Assembly (NCBI RefSeq): GCF_019655335.1
Contig: NZ_BPFD01000015.1
Coordinates: 1-64,000 of the forward strand
DNA from: Shewanella hafniensis
GTDB lineage: Bacteria > Pseudomonadota > Gammaproteobacteria > Enterobacterales > Shewanellaceae
DNA: 64,000 bases
Direction of reading: 5' to 3'
The position numbers were made by a program, and so were the translations under genes. Positions within the stretch are counted from its first letter, which is position 1. Each line of letters begins with the position of its first letter. Below are positions 1 to 9,951 of the stretch, piece after piece. The notes below the pieces were generated by a model, which did not search any database, had not been told where the DNA came from, and saw nothing but the letters and a program-made list of their open reading frames with translations.

Positions 1-1
1 T

Positions 2-88
2 ACAGAGATCAGAAATTGTGAAGCGGTTGGCGCTGTAACACTCAACCCAGATAAGGCACCAGAAGAAGGCGTAATAAATGCAGCTTAA
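2..88 (+). CDS. possible C-terminal end of a truncated upstream gene
   Basis: Reading frame 2 is open from the window edge for 28 codons and stops with TAA. The encoded tail contains NCEAVGAVTLNPDK and looks protein-like, but it is too short to assign to a family. A run of this length without a stop is also quite likely by chance, so this is only a candidate for the 3' end of a gene that begins before the window. Confidence 0.3.
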   Translation, partial: TEIRNCEAVGAVTLNPDKAPEEGVINAA

Positions 89-402
89 TATTTAAACAAA
101 GAGTGACAACTATCTTGAAAAACACCGCCTTGAACGGTATCCAATTTGGCTTCACATAACACATTTATTTTTAAAACTGGATTGTAAATTTAATCGAATA
201 TTGGATGATTAATTGAACCAATAAAATACTTTGTACGTATAAATAAAATTCTATTTCCTTGCATGTAAATTACCGTTAAGTTATTGACTAATAAAACAAC
301 CTAAACGTTAGTATTAACAGCATATTTTTTAATTACCATCACTTGATTCTGTTTGCACTATGCACTAAAAGTAGATGGACACTTTATGGTTTGGAGCTAT
401 CA
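89..402. other. AT-rich intergenic region upstream of the PAS chemotaxis gene
   Basis: This stretch is AT-rich with no convincing ORF. It presumably holds the promoter of the following chemotaxis gene. I see no strong hairpin terminator for the gene ending at the window edge. Confidence 0.4.
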
Positions 403-1704
403 ATGTTTGTTTCTAAAAGTCATTTTACAAAAACTGTCTCAGATTTAACGACACAATCGGCTTCAGCAAATGCTTTTAGAGAATCACTAAAGCTGACAGT
501 GCCATACATTGAATTTACACCATCAGGACATGTGATCTTCGCAAATAAGATACTTTTACAAACCCTTGGCTACGAGCTAAGCGAAATCATAAACAAACAC
601 CATAGCTTACTGTGCTTCCCTGAAGATGTTGAAAAACCTGAGTACCGCCAGCTATGGCATTCACTTGCGAATGGTACTCCAACAAGCGCACGTTTTATTC
701 GAAAAAATAAAAAAGGCAATGCAGTCTGGTTAGCTGCGACATACTTTCCCATCATGAACGGTGGAAAGGTTGAGTTCATTGCAAAAGTGGCTTCAGATGT
801 AACAGCTGAACAAATCGAGTTAGAAAGGAATCAAGCATTATTAAATGCCATGGATAAATCATTGGCTGTCATTGATTTCAGTCCTGACGGGACAGTTCTC
901 GATGCTAATACTAACTTTTTAAACTGCTTTGGTTATTCACTTAATGAGGTTTTAGGGAAACATCACAGGCAATTCTGCGATGATACTTTTTACCGAGAAA
1001 CTCCTCATTTCTGGCGAGACCTAGCAACTGGACATATTCAAAAGGGGTTATTTAAGCGCTTTGATAAATACGGCCGTATCATATGGCTAGAGGCAACTTA
1101 TAATCCTATCTATAATCACGCTGGTGAAGTAGTAAAAATAATAAAACTTGCTAGTGACATTACTGATAGAGTTGAAAAATCAATGAGAGTAAAAGAAGCG
1201 GCTCTTATTTCTTACCAAGCAGCACAACAGACCGTCAACTCTGCTGCAAAGGGGAAAGATAGTGTTGAAATTTTGCTATCTAATTCAAAAGCTATTAATC
1301 ATTCAGTAGAGGATATTGGTACTTTGATAACTCAATTGAACGAGCAAGCAAAAAATGTTAACGCCATTATTTCAACGATAAGTGCCATAGCAGACCAAAC
1401 CAATTTACTTGCGCTTAATGCTGCGATTGAGGCCGCAAGAGCAGGAGAACAAGGTCGAGGTTTTGCCGTCGTCGCTGATGAAGTCAGACAATTGGCTTCT
1501 CGCACATCACATTCCACTGCAGAGATCGCTACCGTAATAACGAAAAATTCAAACATAACCCAAAGTATTGACTCTTATATCCAAGCCGCACTTGAAAAAA
1601 CATCCTATGGAGAGAATCAAGCTATTGAGATAAGTACCGTAATCGATGATATGGTGGCTGATGCAAGACTCGTCTCTGATTCAGTTAAAGGATTATCACT
1701 TTAA
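403..1704 (+). CDS. soluble methyl-accepting chemotaxis protein with two PAS domains
   Basis: This is a chemotaxis signal transducer of 433 residues. Two PAS domains come first (about residues 30-140 and 150-265 from the chosen start), with FANKIL and LDANTNFL core motifs and [18 protein letters not shown] strands. A methyl-accepting signalling domain follows, with the highly conserved hairpin tip containing [20 protein letters not shown]. There is no transmembrane segment or signal peptide, so it should be a cytoplasmic Aer-like sensor acting on CheA/CheW. The frame is open from a TTG at 343, but ATG 403 has a GGAG ribosome site seven bases upstream and is preferred. The descending arm after the tip is short (about 60 residues) and no CheR-tethering pentapeptide is visible. 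What the PAS domains sense is unknown. Confidence 0.88.
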   Translation: MFVSKSHFTKTVSDLTTQSASANAFRESLKLTVPYIEFTPSGHVIFANKILLQTLGYELSEIINKHHSLLCFPEDVEKPEYRQLWHSLANGTPTSARFIRKNKKGNAVWLAATYFPIMNGGKVEFIAKVASDVTAEQIELERNQALLNAMDKSLAVIDFSPDGTVLDANTNFLNCFGYSLNEVLGKHHRQFCDDTFYRETPHFWRDLATGHIQKGLFKRFDKYGRIIWLEATYNPIYNHAGEVVKIIKLASDITDRVEKSMRVKEAALISYQAAQQTVNSAAKGKDSVEILLSNSKAINHSVEDIGTLITQLNEQAKNVNAIISTISAIADQTNLLALNAAIEAARAGEQGRGFAVVADEVRQLASRTSHSTAEIATVITKNSNITQSIDSYIQAALEKTSYGENQAIEISTVIDDMVADARLVSDSVKGLSL

Positions 1705-1761
1705 TATCGTAATGATATTTACGACTTACTTAGATTCAATCTGCTAAAAAGTAGACGCTGC

Positions 1762-2253
1762 TTAACGACGTTCAAGGTCTTTTTGCAATTGCTCTATTTG
1801 CCGATCGATAGATGACACCAGCGTGTCGGCCTCTTGGGCTGCAGCGACTTGTTCCTGAGCTAAGCTTTGCTGCCACGTTGCACCGGCTAAGTTGTTATTC
1901 GCATACTGCCGACTTTCGCGCAGATTACGTAAGCGCTGGTCACGCGCCGCAATAACCCGCTTGCGGTCAGCCTCAAGCCGAGTGATCTCTCGGGCAACAC
2001 GTTGTTTTTCGATATAGGTACTGATTTCTTTTTTCTTATCAGAAGTCGCGTTTGAACCAACGCTTGATTGAGAAATGCTGTCACTGCTTTTAATAAAGCT
2101 ACCGACGCCACTTAAATCAACTGGCTGACTGTTTTCATCACAGGGATCGGCCTGATACTTTCCATCAGCACATTTATAGACTTCGGCATTAACCGAAAAA
2201 GTAGGACCGCTCGTTAATATCAGCGCGAGTATTATTAAAGATTTTCTATCCAT
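1762..2253 (-). CDS. exported DUF4124-type coiled-coil protein
   Basis: This protein of 163 residues has an N-terminal signal peptide (MDRKSLIILAL...FSVNA) and then a short DUF4124-like segment with VYKCADGKYQADPCD, in which two cysteines probably form a disulfide. The remainder is a charged Arg/Glu/Gln-rich helix likely to form a coiled coil (about residues 75-160). DUF4124 proteins are periplasmic and of unknown function. A good ribosome site (AGGTGATCT) precedes the ATG. It stands alone on the minus strand, with a perfect 13-bp hairpin upstream separating it from the piuC-like gene. Confidence 0.75.
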   Translation of the reverse strand: MDRKSLIILALILTSGPTFSVNAEVYKCADGKYQADPCDENSQPVDLSGVGSFIKSSDSISQSSVGSNATSDKKKEISTYIEKQRVAREITRLEADRKRVIAARDQRLRNLRESRQYANNNLAGATWQQSLAQEQVAAAQEADTLVSSIDRQIEQLQKDLERR

Positions 2254-2691
2254 AGATCACCTCAATGTTTATTGGGCAATCATATCACCAGCGGGGAACC
2301 ATGAAACAGCTTTTTTAAAATCGGTGATCCTATAGTGAACCACACTTTTAACCACCTTATATAAATCAAATGGTTAAATTAAAATCTTACCTATCCAGCA
2401 TGGGCGCAATGGAAAAGGTGCGGTCGAGCAGTAGGCCATCATTAAGATTATTTTTCAACACGTTACTATCGTCTCAAGTAATTAAAATTTGCCAGTACGT
2501 TATCGCTTAGAAGGGTAAAGAACCTTAATTTAAGCCGCAGATTACCAATAAACCTTAAGCTTAAAAATGGAAAAACAGTAAACGAGTTAACGTTTACTGT
2601 TTTATTGCCCCCTCAGAGCTAGCGGATTATATCCTAAACTGACCACTTTGGGGAGTTTGAGCTGGAATTGAAGCCTGTCTCTGAGCCAAAA
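2254..2691. other. intergenic region between the DUF4124 gene and the piuC-like gene
   Basis: No convincing ORF is present. The only clear element is the 13-bp hairpin at 2572-2603. The rest presumably contains the promoter of the DUF4124 gene. Confidence 0.4.
2572..2603. terminator. factor-independent terminator after the iron-uptake operon
   Basis: A perfect 13-bp stem (2572-2584 with 2591-2603) with a six-base loop AGTTAA is flanked by A and T runs on either side, so it could work in both directions. It lies about 90 bases beyond the stop codon of the piuC-like gene and would end the receptor-hydroxylase transcript. Confidence 0.7.
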
Positions 2692-3366
2692 CTATAGCTC
2701 GCTCCAACGCCTGAGTAAGTTATGGTAAATCCCCGTCAAATTAAACAACTCTTGTTCTGCCGTGGTTTGTGCTGTCAAAGATTGAATCGATTGATCAAGT
2801 TGAAATAGCAAACGACGCTGACCTTCATCACGCACCATACTTTGCAACCACATAAAGGCAGCGGTACGCTCTCCCGAGGTCACAGGAGTTACCTGATGCA
2901 AACTCGTCGAGGGATACAAGACTAATGAGCCGGCAGCAAGCTTAATACTTTGCTGACCATAGGTATCTTGGATTACTAATTCGCCGCCCTGATAGCTTTC
3001 TGGTTCACTGAGAAACAATGTCGCAGAAAGATCGGTACGCACCATACCCTCGTTTGTCGAGCGAATTGCATTATCAATATGATAACCAAAAGTTTCTCCG
3101 CCTTGATAACGGTTAAATAAGGGAGGATAAAACTGTAATGGCAAGGCCGCCGATACAAATAATGGATGGGCCAGTAAGCGTTCCATAATCAGCTCACCAA
3201 TGCGAATAGCCACGGGATCGTCTTTGTCTAACTGTTGATTCCGTTTACGGGTTGTCGCCATTGCGCCAGAGGTTTGATTACCGTCTATCCAGCGGCGGGC
3301 ATCTAACTGTTCGCGTAAGTGACTCACTTCTTGTTTTGAGAAAACATTAGGAATTTCAATCAGCAT
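2692..3366 (-). CDS. piuC: PKHD-type Fe(II)/2-oxoglutarate hydroxylase, PiuC family
   Basis: The product is a non-haem iron, 2-oxoglutarate-dependent dioxygenase of 224 residues, the usual PiuC/YbiX length. The iron ligands are visible as His96 and Asp98 in FGYHIDN and His157 in [10 protein letters not shown]; Arg167 in SGERTAAF is the likely 2-oxoglutarate anchor. The frame extends 18 codons further upstream to 3420, but the internal ATG giving [10 protein letters not shown] matches the family start. It lies about 100 bases downstream of the siderophore receptor on the same strand, the standard pairing in which PiuC is thought to act on catecholate siderophores or their receptors. It is probably co-transcribed from the Fur-controlled promoter near 5750. 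Its exact substrate is not settled. Confidence 0.9.
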   Translation of the reverse strand: MLIEIPNVFSKQEVSHLREQLDARRWIDGNQTSGAMATTRKRNQQLDKDDPVAIRIGELIMERLLAHPLFVSAALPLQFYPPLFNRYQGGETFGYHIDNAIRSTNEGMVRTDLSATLFLSEPESYQGGELVIQDTYGQQSIKLAAGSLVLYPSTSLHQVTPVTSGERTAAFMWLQSMVRDEGQRRLLFQLDQSIQSLTAQTTAEQELFNLTGIYHNLLRRWSEL

Positions 3367-3465
3367 CTCAGGGTTCCATAGGGCAAAAATACAATATGAC
3401 TTATAGCGTTTATAAAACATAAAAGGCAGCCCGAAGGCTGCCGTAACATTAGCTAATGCCTAACA

Positions 3466-5667
3466 TTAAAAATGCATATCAGCACTTAACATGACCAAAC
3501 GTCCAGGCGCCATGTTAGCAAAATGCGCGGTATAGGCTTTATCGTAATAACGCTCGTCCGTTAGGTTTTGCACATTCAAGCGCAACGTCAGAAAGTCATT
3601 CATCTTGTAAGATGAAACCACATCAAAACGCCAGTATGAAGGAATCGATAAGGTATTGGCGGTATTACCATAAACCTGACCCATATAGTAGGCGCCAGTT
3701 CCGACATTTAACTGCTCAGTAATGTCATAAGTCGTAAATAAACTAATGCTATTTTTGGCCGTATTAGGGAAACGATTGCCATCGAAAGCGGCATTAAATC
3801 CATTACTTTCTAGACTAGCATCAAGATAGGTGTATCCACCAAATCCATGCCAATGCTCAGTGATATCACCTGAAAAACCAATTTCGAAGCCCTTCACTTT
3901 CTGCTCACCGACGTTTTCTTGCGGTGAATTGCGATCAGCAGAAGTTGCAACGCGAGCGTTGTTTTTCTCGATTTGGAATACTGAACCATTTAGCGATAAA
4001 CGGCCACTAAAGAGATCCCACTTAGTACCTAGCTCGTAACTTTCAGTATCTTCAGGTTTTAAATCTTCATTGTTACTACCAAGACGATCTGAACCATCAC
4101 CATTAGATGTTCCTGGCGGATTCGAAGATGTGCCCCACGCCGCATAGATACTGCCATTAACCGCAGGTTTATACAGCACTGATAGCTGGTAGTTTAAAAA
4201 ATCATCGTCATTGGATAGTGATGAGGTCGAGTTCTGTGCAGCAGTGCTGTAATCATCCCAGCGTACGCCACCGTTAATCATCCAAGATTCATTCAACTCT
4301 ATGGTATTGAAAGCATAAACTGAGCGAGTGTCTGTTTCGGTTACAGTAGCATCAGTCCCTAGTGTTATGCTGCCGACCCAAGGATCGTGAGGGTTAGGGT
4401 TAGATAGCAAAGTACAATTGTAATTAGCCAGCAGTGCATCATTACAACCCGCATTACGACCATTCCCCGTATCGACCGTATAACTTAAGTTGCTGGTGCG
4501 CTCGTTGCTAAACTCAGTACCAATCGCAAAACGGTTGGTGAATCCAGCCAGTTTAGCCTCACCCGCCAACTGTAATTGGGTTGCGAGCGTTTTAGTCACT
4601 GAGTGGCGCGATTTAGTATTACGCCAGACATAACCATTGGCGACATTGCCTGTCGTGTCATCGGGGTTGGTCACAATGTAATAATTGGTATTACGGCTAT
4701 ACACTGAGGTCGAGGTAAATTGCATGTCATTGTTGAAGTCATGGCTTATCAGCACTGAAGCTGTGTCGTCATTATTATCGCGAAAATCCCGCGACAATAA
4801 GCCATAAAAATTATTAGGATCGACATCGGCAGGCTCACCAGTTGCTTGATCATAGGGGATCCCATAATCAGGTATGTCATGGTTTTCAAAATGATAGTAT
4901 TCCAACGTCACCTTAGTGGGTGTCGTCAAACCAAAGGTCACTGAGGGTGCAATGCCCCAGCGATTACCAGAGACTTCATCACGACCCGGTGTATTGGCAT
5001 CGTGTGCCATTAAGTTCACCCGCACCGCAGCTTCATCAGCAATTACATGGTTAACGTCAAGACTCGCGCGTTTTAAGGAATCAGTACCAATCGCCACATC
5101 CGCATTAATAAAATCTTCTGCTTGGGCTTTTTTCGTCACAATATTGATGCTGCCGCCAACAGCACCACGGCCGTTATAAACTGAACTAGGCCCCTTCAGC
5201 ACCTCGATTTGTTCGATGTTAAAAGTCTCACGGCTCTGGGAACCCACATCTCGCATACCATTAATAAACGTCGAAGATTGAGCGTCATAACCACGAATAA
5301 ACGGTCTGTCACCATAGGGATTACCACCTTCACCCGTACCAAGTGTAATACCTGGGGTTGCCCGCAGAGCATCGGTAAAACTTTGTGCCCCGATGTCTTT
5401 GATCAAATCTTGGTTAATCACAGTGACAGTTTTAGCGCTATTGAGCAGATCATCAGTAAATTTACCAGACTGAACTTTGCGCGTGTTGTAACCCAAATAT
5501 TCGCCGTTAACCTCAATATGTTCGACTTTCTTACCAGCAACTTGTGCCTGCTCCGCTGCTATTGCAGGGGTAGCTGATACAGCCATACCTATAGTTAACG
5601 AACCTAAAACGTGGGCACCGAGTGCGACTCGACCATTGCGGCGTTTTGCAAATTTCATTAAAAGCAT
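3466..5667 (-). CDS. TonB-dependent siderophore receptor, Fiu-like
   Basis: This is an outer-membrane ferric-siderophore receptor of 733 residues. A signal peptide ends near ATPAIAAEQA, followed by a TonB-box region, a plug domain (about residues 75-180, with FTDALRATPGI, IRGYDAQSS, IEQIEVLKGPSS and GSINIVTKK) and a 22-strand barrel ending in the aromatic MLSADMHF typical of BamA-assembled proteins. The plug resembles E. coli Fiu, a catecholate receptor. The annotated start encodes MLLMKF; the ATG three codons later (5658) is equally plausible. The piuC-like gene follows on the same strand. A Fur-like site lies about 85 bases upstream, so iron repression is expected. Catecholate specificity is inferred from the plug resemblance and the piuC neighbour only. 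Confidence 0.92.
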   Translation of the reverse strand: MLLMKFAKRRNGRVALGAHVLGSLTIGMAVSATPAIAAEQAQVAGKKVEHIEVNGEYLGYNTRKVQSGKFTDDLLNSAKTVTVINQDLIKDIGAQSFTDALRATPGITLGTGEGGNPYGDRPFIRGYDAQSSTFINGMRDVGSQSRETFNIEQIEVLKGPSSVYNGRGAVGGSINIVTKKAQAEDFINADVAIGTDSLKRASLDVNHVIADEAAVRVNLMAHDANTPGRDEVSGNRWGIAPSVTFGLTTPTKVTLEYYHFENHDIPDYGIPYDQATGEPADVDPNNFYGLLSRDFRDNNDDTASVLISHDFNNDMQFTSTSVYSRNTNYYIVTNPDDTTGNVANGYVWRNTKSRHSVTKTLATQLQLAGEAKLAGFTNRFAIGTEFSNERTSNLSYTVDTGNGRNAGCNDALLANYNCTLLSNPNPHDPWVGSITLGTDATVTETDTRSVYAFNTIELNESWMINGGVRWDDYSTAAQNSTSSLSNDDDFLNYQLSVLYKPAVNGSIYAAWGTSSNPPGTSNGDGSDRLGSNNEDLKPEDTESYELGTKWDLFSGRLSLNGSVFQIEKNNARVATSADRNSPQENVGEQKVKGFEIGFSGDITEHWHGFGGYTYLDASLESNGFNAAFDGNRFPNTAKNSISLFTTYDITEQLNVGTGAYYMGQVYGNTANTLSIPSYWRFDVVSSYKMNDFLTLRLNVQNLTDERYYDKAYTAHFANMAPGRLVMLSADMHF

Positions 5668-6213
5668 TCCTGTTGCGGACTAAACCCTGTAACAGATGTC
5701 CCCCACCTGTTAATCGCCCGCTAATATATGTAAAATCATTTGTGTGATCAATAATTATTATCATTTACATTCAAGTTTAATGTAAATCACAGTTTCAGCT
5801 TTTATCATCGTTAAATGCTACAGGCATCATTTGAGCTAAATTTATGGTTAAAATTTCATAATTATTTGTAAATAAAGAAATTTAACATTAAAACTTTAAA
5901 CGTCTACTGAAATGACCGTGATCCTAAATTTGCAGTATAGTAACCAGCACTATCAACCTTTAGATTGAAACTCATCTTCTAACCTGAGTGGATATCATGT
6001 AAAAATGTGCTGTTGCAGTATCGTTTTAAGCATTTTCATGGAAAGCTCTTTACGCTAAATAACAAGAAAATAGTGAAATTAACCTCACATTTCCATTTGT
6101 GTCATCTAAGCTGAAGAGTGTGATCAAGATTGCTGTCAATAAGCAACTTTTCTAATAGCCTTAAGCCATGCCATTACTCCATGGTTTAGGCTCAAAAGAG
6201 GACAAACTTAGGC
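5668..6213. other. divergent intergenic region between the siderophore receptor and cheX
   Basis: These 546 bases are AT-rich and carry the Fur-like site near the receptor. They separate two divergent genes and should contain both promoters. I see no small ORF with a good ribosome site. Confidence 0.5.
5750..5768 (-). promoter_or_regulatory. Fur-binding site upstream of the siderophore receptor
   Basis: Read on the minus strand, the 19 bases GTAAATGATAATAATTATT match 15 of 19 positions of the classical Fur box (GATAATGATAATCATTATC). The site lies 83-101 bases upstream of the receptor start codon, in the expected position for iron-dependent repression of the receptor-piuC operon. Confidence 0.75.
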
Positions 6214-6678
6214 ATGAACGTTAATTTTATTAATCCTTTCCTCCAATCTCTGCTCAATGTCATCTCAACTATGGCGAGTATGGATTTGACGCCGGGCAAA
6301 CCTCAAATCAAATCAGATAACTTAGCAAAGGGGGATGTGTCAGGCCTTATTGGACTCGTTGGCCCTCAAACAAAAGGATCACTATCGATTACCTTCGAAC
6401 AAAAGCTAGTTTTGCAGATAATGCAGAATATGCTGGGCGAAAACCCGGGTAAAATTAACGAGGAAGTGACTGACTTAGTGGGTGAAATTACCAATATGGT
6501 GACTGGTGGCGCAAAAAATCTATTGGGTCAAAAAGGCTATGAATTTGAAATGGCCACCCCTATGGTCGTGTCAGGAAAAGGCCACACCATTTCCCATAAA
6601 GCCAATGGCACTAAGATTATTATGCCATTTACCAGCCCACATGGGACTGCTTATATCGAAATATGTTTTGAAAACTAA
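6214..6678 (+). CDS. cheX: CheX-like chemotaxis phosphatase
   Basis: This protein of 154 residues belongs to the CheC/CheX/FliY phosphatase family. It has the single phosphatase signature of CheX around residues 85-105 (EEVTDLVGEITNMVTGGAKN), in which the Glu and Asn of the E-x-x-N motif (EITN) are the catalytic pair that removes phosphate from CheY-P or related receiver domains. It begins MNVNFINPFLQSLLNV, typical of CheX, and has no membrane segment. A ribosome site GAGGAC precedes the start. It is monocistronic here, away from the main chemotaxis cluster. Its target receiver cannot be told from the sequence. Confidence 0.85.
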   Translation: MNVNFINPFLQSLLNVISTMASMDLTPGKPQIKSDNLAKGDVSGLIGLVGPQTKGSLSITFEQKLVLQIMQNMLGENPGKINEEVTDLVGEITNMVTGGAKNLLGQKGYEFEMATPMVVSGKGHTISHKANGTKIIMPFTSPHGTAYIEICFEN

Positions 6679-7240
6679 TAACTTATAATGTACTAAGCCA
6701 AGATGGCTCAAATGACATTAACGCTCCTGTCGCTCTGGTTCTTATGTTTCATTCGCTTATTTAAAGTCAGATAACAAAGATCAGAACGGCTGGTTTAACA
6801 TCATCTGAATATGCCGCTACTGTTTATCTACTTTCTCATTTGTGTCTAAGACCTGTTCAACTCGCACGGCTCTATCCGTAAACATATCGAGTCACCCTGC
6901 CAACACATGAATACTTAAGTGAAATTCGCTTATCTAAGCCCTACTCGTTCAACAAATAACAAACTAAGGACTAGCAGGTAACAGGGTTTTATTCACTGCT
7001 GTCAGCCAATGCAAGAATAATGCTAGTGATTTATCACGGAACTTTATTCTAGGATTACCACAAATAAAAAAACGGTGTTTAAGACACCGTTTTTATAATG
7101 CTGCATTTTGAGCTTAACTCGCTTAAGCCAAGGCGATTTATTTCACGAGACTAGGTCGACGAAACCATACCTAGGAGAAGACTAAACCCGTGAGTCGAAC
7201 TCATGGAGGTAACATCACGAGATAAAGTTATAAAGCTCAA
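6679..7240. other. convergent intergenic region between cheX and alr
   Basis: These 562 bases separate convergent genes. They contain one clear bidirectional terminator (7068-7094). Closer to alr lie two short inverted repeats, CTAGGT/ACCTAG near 7151-7172 and TGAGT/ACTCA near 7191-7203. No ORF with a ribosome site is seen. Confidence 0.4.
7068..7094. terminator. bidirectional terminator between cheX and alr
   Basis: An 11-bp perfect stem AAAAACGGTGT/ACACCGTTTTT with a five-base loop TTAAG ends in T runs on both strands. It is about 150 bases beyond the alr stop and about 390 bases beyond cheX. Confidence 0.8.
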
Positions 7241-8317
7241 CTAAGCCAAACAAACCGCGACTCTTGGAGTGAGCTTAGTGACTAATTCATAAGCGATAGT
7301 ACCAATATGCTCAGCGACTTCTTCTACGGGTAATGCTTTACCCCACAACAAAGCGCTATCGCCAACCTTGTCCTGCGCATCTTGGCCTAAATCGACCGTC
7401 AACATGTCCATAGAGACGCGGCCAACAATAGGAACACGGCGACCATTGACCCACACAGGTGTACCTTCCGGTGCATTACGGGGATAACCATCACCATAAC
7501 CAATTGCGACGACACCTAAACGAGTATCTTGCTTCGCGGTCCAAAAACAACCATAACCCACTGGCTGATTGGCTTTATGATCCCGCACCGCAATCAACTG
7601 TGATACCAGTTCCATCGCAGGTACGAGTCCGTGATTCGCACCGCAATCCCCCGTGACGGGTGAGACACCATAGAGGGCGATTCCCGGACGGATCCAATCG
7701 CCTTGGCTTTGCGGCCAATACAAGGCACCCGCGGAGTTGGCTAAGGTTCTAAATCCGGGCAAGCCAGCCGTTAAGCTATTAAAAGCCGCCATCTGTACTG
7801 AGGTATAACTATTATCAGGCTCATCTGCACAGGCAAAATGCGTCATTAAATGAATCGGTTTTGCCACATTGGGGCAGGCCATTAACCTTGCGTAAACCGT
7901 TGAAAATTGCTCAGGCGTAAAGCCTAAGCGGTGCATGCCTGAATCCACTTTCAGCCAAACAGTCACAGGCTTAGACAATACAGTTTGCTCCAACATCTCC
8001 AGCTGAGAACTATGGTGGACCACAGTGTCGATATCATGCCCGACGAGCAAAGGTAAATCGGTGGCGCGGAAAAAACCTTCCAGCAATAACAAACGCGCTG
8101 TCACGCCGCCCGCTCGTAATTCTAAGGCTTCATCTAATCGGGCTAAGCCAAAGCCATCGGCACTGACTAAACAATGGGCGACATTCAATAATCCATGACC
8201 ATAGCCGTTGGCTTTAACGACGGCCATCACGCGACTCGCTGGGGCCTGTTGACGCAACGCAGCGAGATTGGTTTGCAGTGCACTACTGCTAATTTCTGCA
8301 CGGGGAAAAGGGTTCAA
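7241..8317 (-). CDS. alr: alanine racemase
   Basis: This PLP-dependent enzyme interconverts L- and D-alanine to supply D-Ala for peptidoglycan. The 358-residue length fits the family. Lys35 in [10 protein letters not shown] is the PLP-binding lysine, and Tyr255 in PVGYGCFW is the second catalytic base from the partner subunit. [11 protein letters not shown] and [12 protein letters not shown] are standard family motifs. It lies about 100 bases downstream of dnaB on the same strand, the same dnaB-alr order as in E. coli, so it may be read through from dnaB. Cytoplasmic. Confidence 0.97.
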   Translation of the reverse strand: MNPFPRAEISSSALQTNLAALRQQAPASRVMAVVKANGYGHGLLNVAHCLVSADGFGLARLDEALELRAGGVTARLLLLEGFFRATDLPLLVGHDIDTVVHHSSQLEMLEQTVLSKPVTVWLKVDSGMHRLGFTPEQFSTVYARLMACPNVAKPIHLMTHFACADEPDNSYTSVQMAAFNSLTAGLPGFRTLANSAGALYWPQSQGDWIRPGIALYGVSPVTGDCGANHGLVPAMELVSQLIAVRDHKANQPVGYGCFWTAKQDTRLGVVAIGYGDGYPRNAPEGTPVWVNGRRVPIVGRVSMDMLTVDLGQDAQDKVGDSALLWGKALPVEEVAEHIGTIAYELVTKLTPRVAVCLA

Positions 8318-8419
8318 AATTTACCTTGCTTACTCAGGAAATAAAAAGTCACGGAGATAAAAAATACATCAACACAGCTCATCTTCCGCAAACACAAACC
8401 GACTATTTCAAACGTCAAT

Positions 8420-9826
8420 TTAGTCTTCTTCAAACTGAGGTCCGGCATAATTATCGAAGCGCGAAAATTGCCCTTGGAAGGTGAGTCGCACTCGACCAAT
8501 CGGGCCGTTACGTTGCTTACCGATAATGATTTCAGCCGTACCTTTATCTTGAGAATCGTTGTTATACACTTCATCGCGATAAATAAACATGATGAGATCC
8601 GCATCTTGCTCGATAGCGCCCGATTCACGCAAATCCGAGTTTACCGGGCGTTTATCAGCCCTTTGCTCGAGCGAGCGGTTAAGCTGTGATAGAGCAATAA
8701 TCGGAATTTCCAACTCTTTAGCTAATGCCTTGAGCGAGCGTGAAATCTCAGAAATCTCTAAGGTACGGTTATCTTTCAAGGCGGGCACCTGCATTAACTG
8801 CAGGTAATCTATCATGATCATCGACAGACCGCCGTATTCACGGGCGATACGACGCGCGCGGCTACGAACTTCTGTCGGGGTTAAGCCCGAACCATCATCG
8901 ATATACATTTTGCCTTGCTCGAGCATGATACCCATGGTCGATGAAACCCGCGCCCAATCCTCATCATCGAGCTGACCGGTACGGATTTTGGTTTGATCAA
9001 CGCGGCCCAAGGAGGCCAACATACGCATCATGATCTGTTCTGACGGCATCTCGAGACTGAAAATAAGCACAGGTTTGTCTTCATTCATTGCGGCTTGTTC
9101 GCACAAGTTCATCGCAAAAGTGGTTTTACCCATAGAAGGACGCGCCGCAACGATAATCAAGTCACCGGACTGGAAGCCAGCGGTCATCTTATCCAGATCG
9201 TTAAAGCCGCTCGACACCCCAGTCACACCGTTGTGGGGGTTATTGTAAAGCTGCTCAATCTTATCGACGGTTTTTTCTAGAATGGTTTTAATTCCTTCGG
9301 GACCTTCGTTGGCATTGGTTCGCATCTCAGCGATCTTAAAGACTTTACTCTCAGCAAGGTCGAGTAATTCACCCGAGTCGCGGCCTTCTGGGTTGTAACC
9401 CGCATCGGCAATTTCGTGCGCGACGCGGATCATGTCACGAACGACGGCACGTTCACGGACGATTTCAGCGTAGGATAAAATGTTGCCCGCACTGGGAGTA
9501 TTTTTGGCAATTTCACCTAAATAGGCAAAACCACCGGCATCTTCTAATTGATTTTCAACTTCGAGCTGTTCAGAAACCGTGATCAAATCGATCGGCTGCC
9601 CCAAATCGACCAATCTGTGCATGGCAGAGAAGATCATCTTGTGTGAACGGGAGTAAAAGTCATCTTTTACGACGGCCTCAGCTACCCTGTCCCACGCTTC
9701 GGCATCTAACATCAAGCCGCCTAATACCGATTGTTCAGCCTCAATAGAATGCGGTGGCAGCTTGAGTCCATCAAGCTGCAAATCTCTTGGCTTACTTTTA
9801 GGCTTAAAAGCACCTTGTTGTGACAT
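8420..9826 (-). CDS. dnaB: replicative DNA helicase DnaB
   Basis: This is the hexameric replicative helicase that unwinds DNA 5' to 3' at the fork and recruits primase. The N-terminal domain (about residues 25-130, HSIEAEQSVLGGLM) and RecA-like motor domain are intact. Walker A is ARPSMGKT at residues 228-235, and the Walker B-like segment MIMIDYLQLM and RESGAIEQDADLI are present. The frame is open upstream to a TTG at 9880, but the ATG encoding MSQQGAFKPK gives 468 residues, close to E. coli DnaB (471). It is transcribed towards alr, and the divergent neighbour is the S46 peptidase gene. Confidence 0.97.
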   Translation of the reverse strand: MSQQGAFKPKSKPRDLQLDGLKLPPHSIEAEQSVLGGLMLDAEAWDRVAEAVVKDDFYSRSHKMIFSAMHRLVDLGQPIDLITVSEQLEVENQLEDAGGFAYLGEIAKNTPSAGNILSYAEIVRERAVVRDMIRVAHEIADAGYNPEGRDSGELLDLAESKVFKIAEMRTNANEGPEGIKTILEKTVDKIEQLYNNPHNGVTGVSSGFNDLDKMTAGFQSGDLIIVAARPSMGKTTFAMNLCEQAAMNEDKPVLIFSLEMPSEQIMMRMLASLGRVDQTKIRTGQLDDEDWARVSSTMGIMLEQGKMYIDDGSGLTPTEVRSRARRIAREYGGLSMIMIDYLQLMQVPALKDNRTLEISEISRSLKALAKELEIPIIALSQLNRSLEQRADKRPVNSDLRESGAIEQDADLIMFIYRDEVYNNDSQDKGTAEIIIGKQRNGPIGRVRLTFQGQFSRFDNYAGPQFEED

Positions 9827-9951
9827 TAACGCTCCCGATTTCCAACAACTTAACAAAATATGATATAAAACCCGCGTCAAGCAAACAGGATGTTTACACT
9901 CGCCTGTTATTTCATTCCAACGGACACTCTAACAATCAATAAGGAAAGAAC

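Noticed and set aside
7181-7215. Minus-strand GAGTTCGACTC resembling a tRNA T-arm
   Set aside because: No matching acceptor stem, anticodon arm or D arm could be built around it; it is just a short palindrome.
8314-8628. 104-codon minus-strand frame overlapping the 3' end of dnaB
   Set aside because: It is out of frame with dnaB and overlaps it; no ribosome site and no recognisable product.
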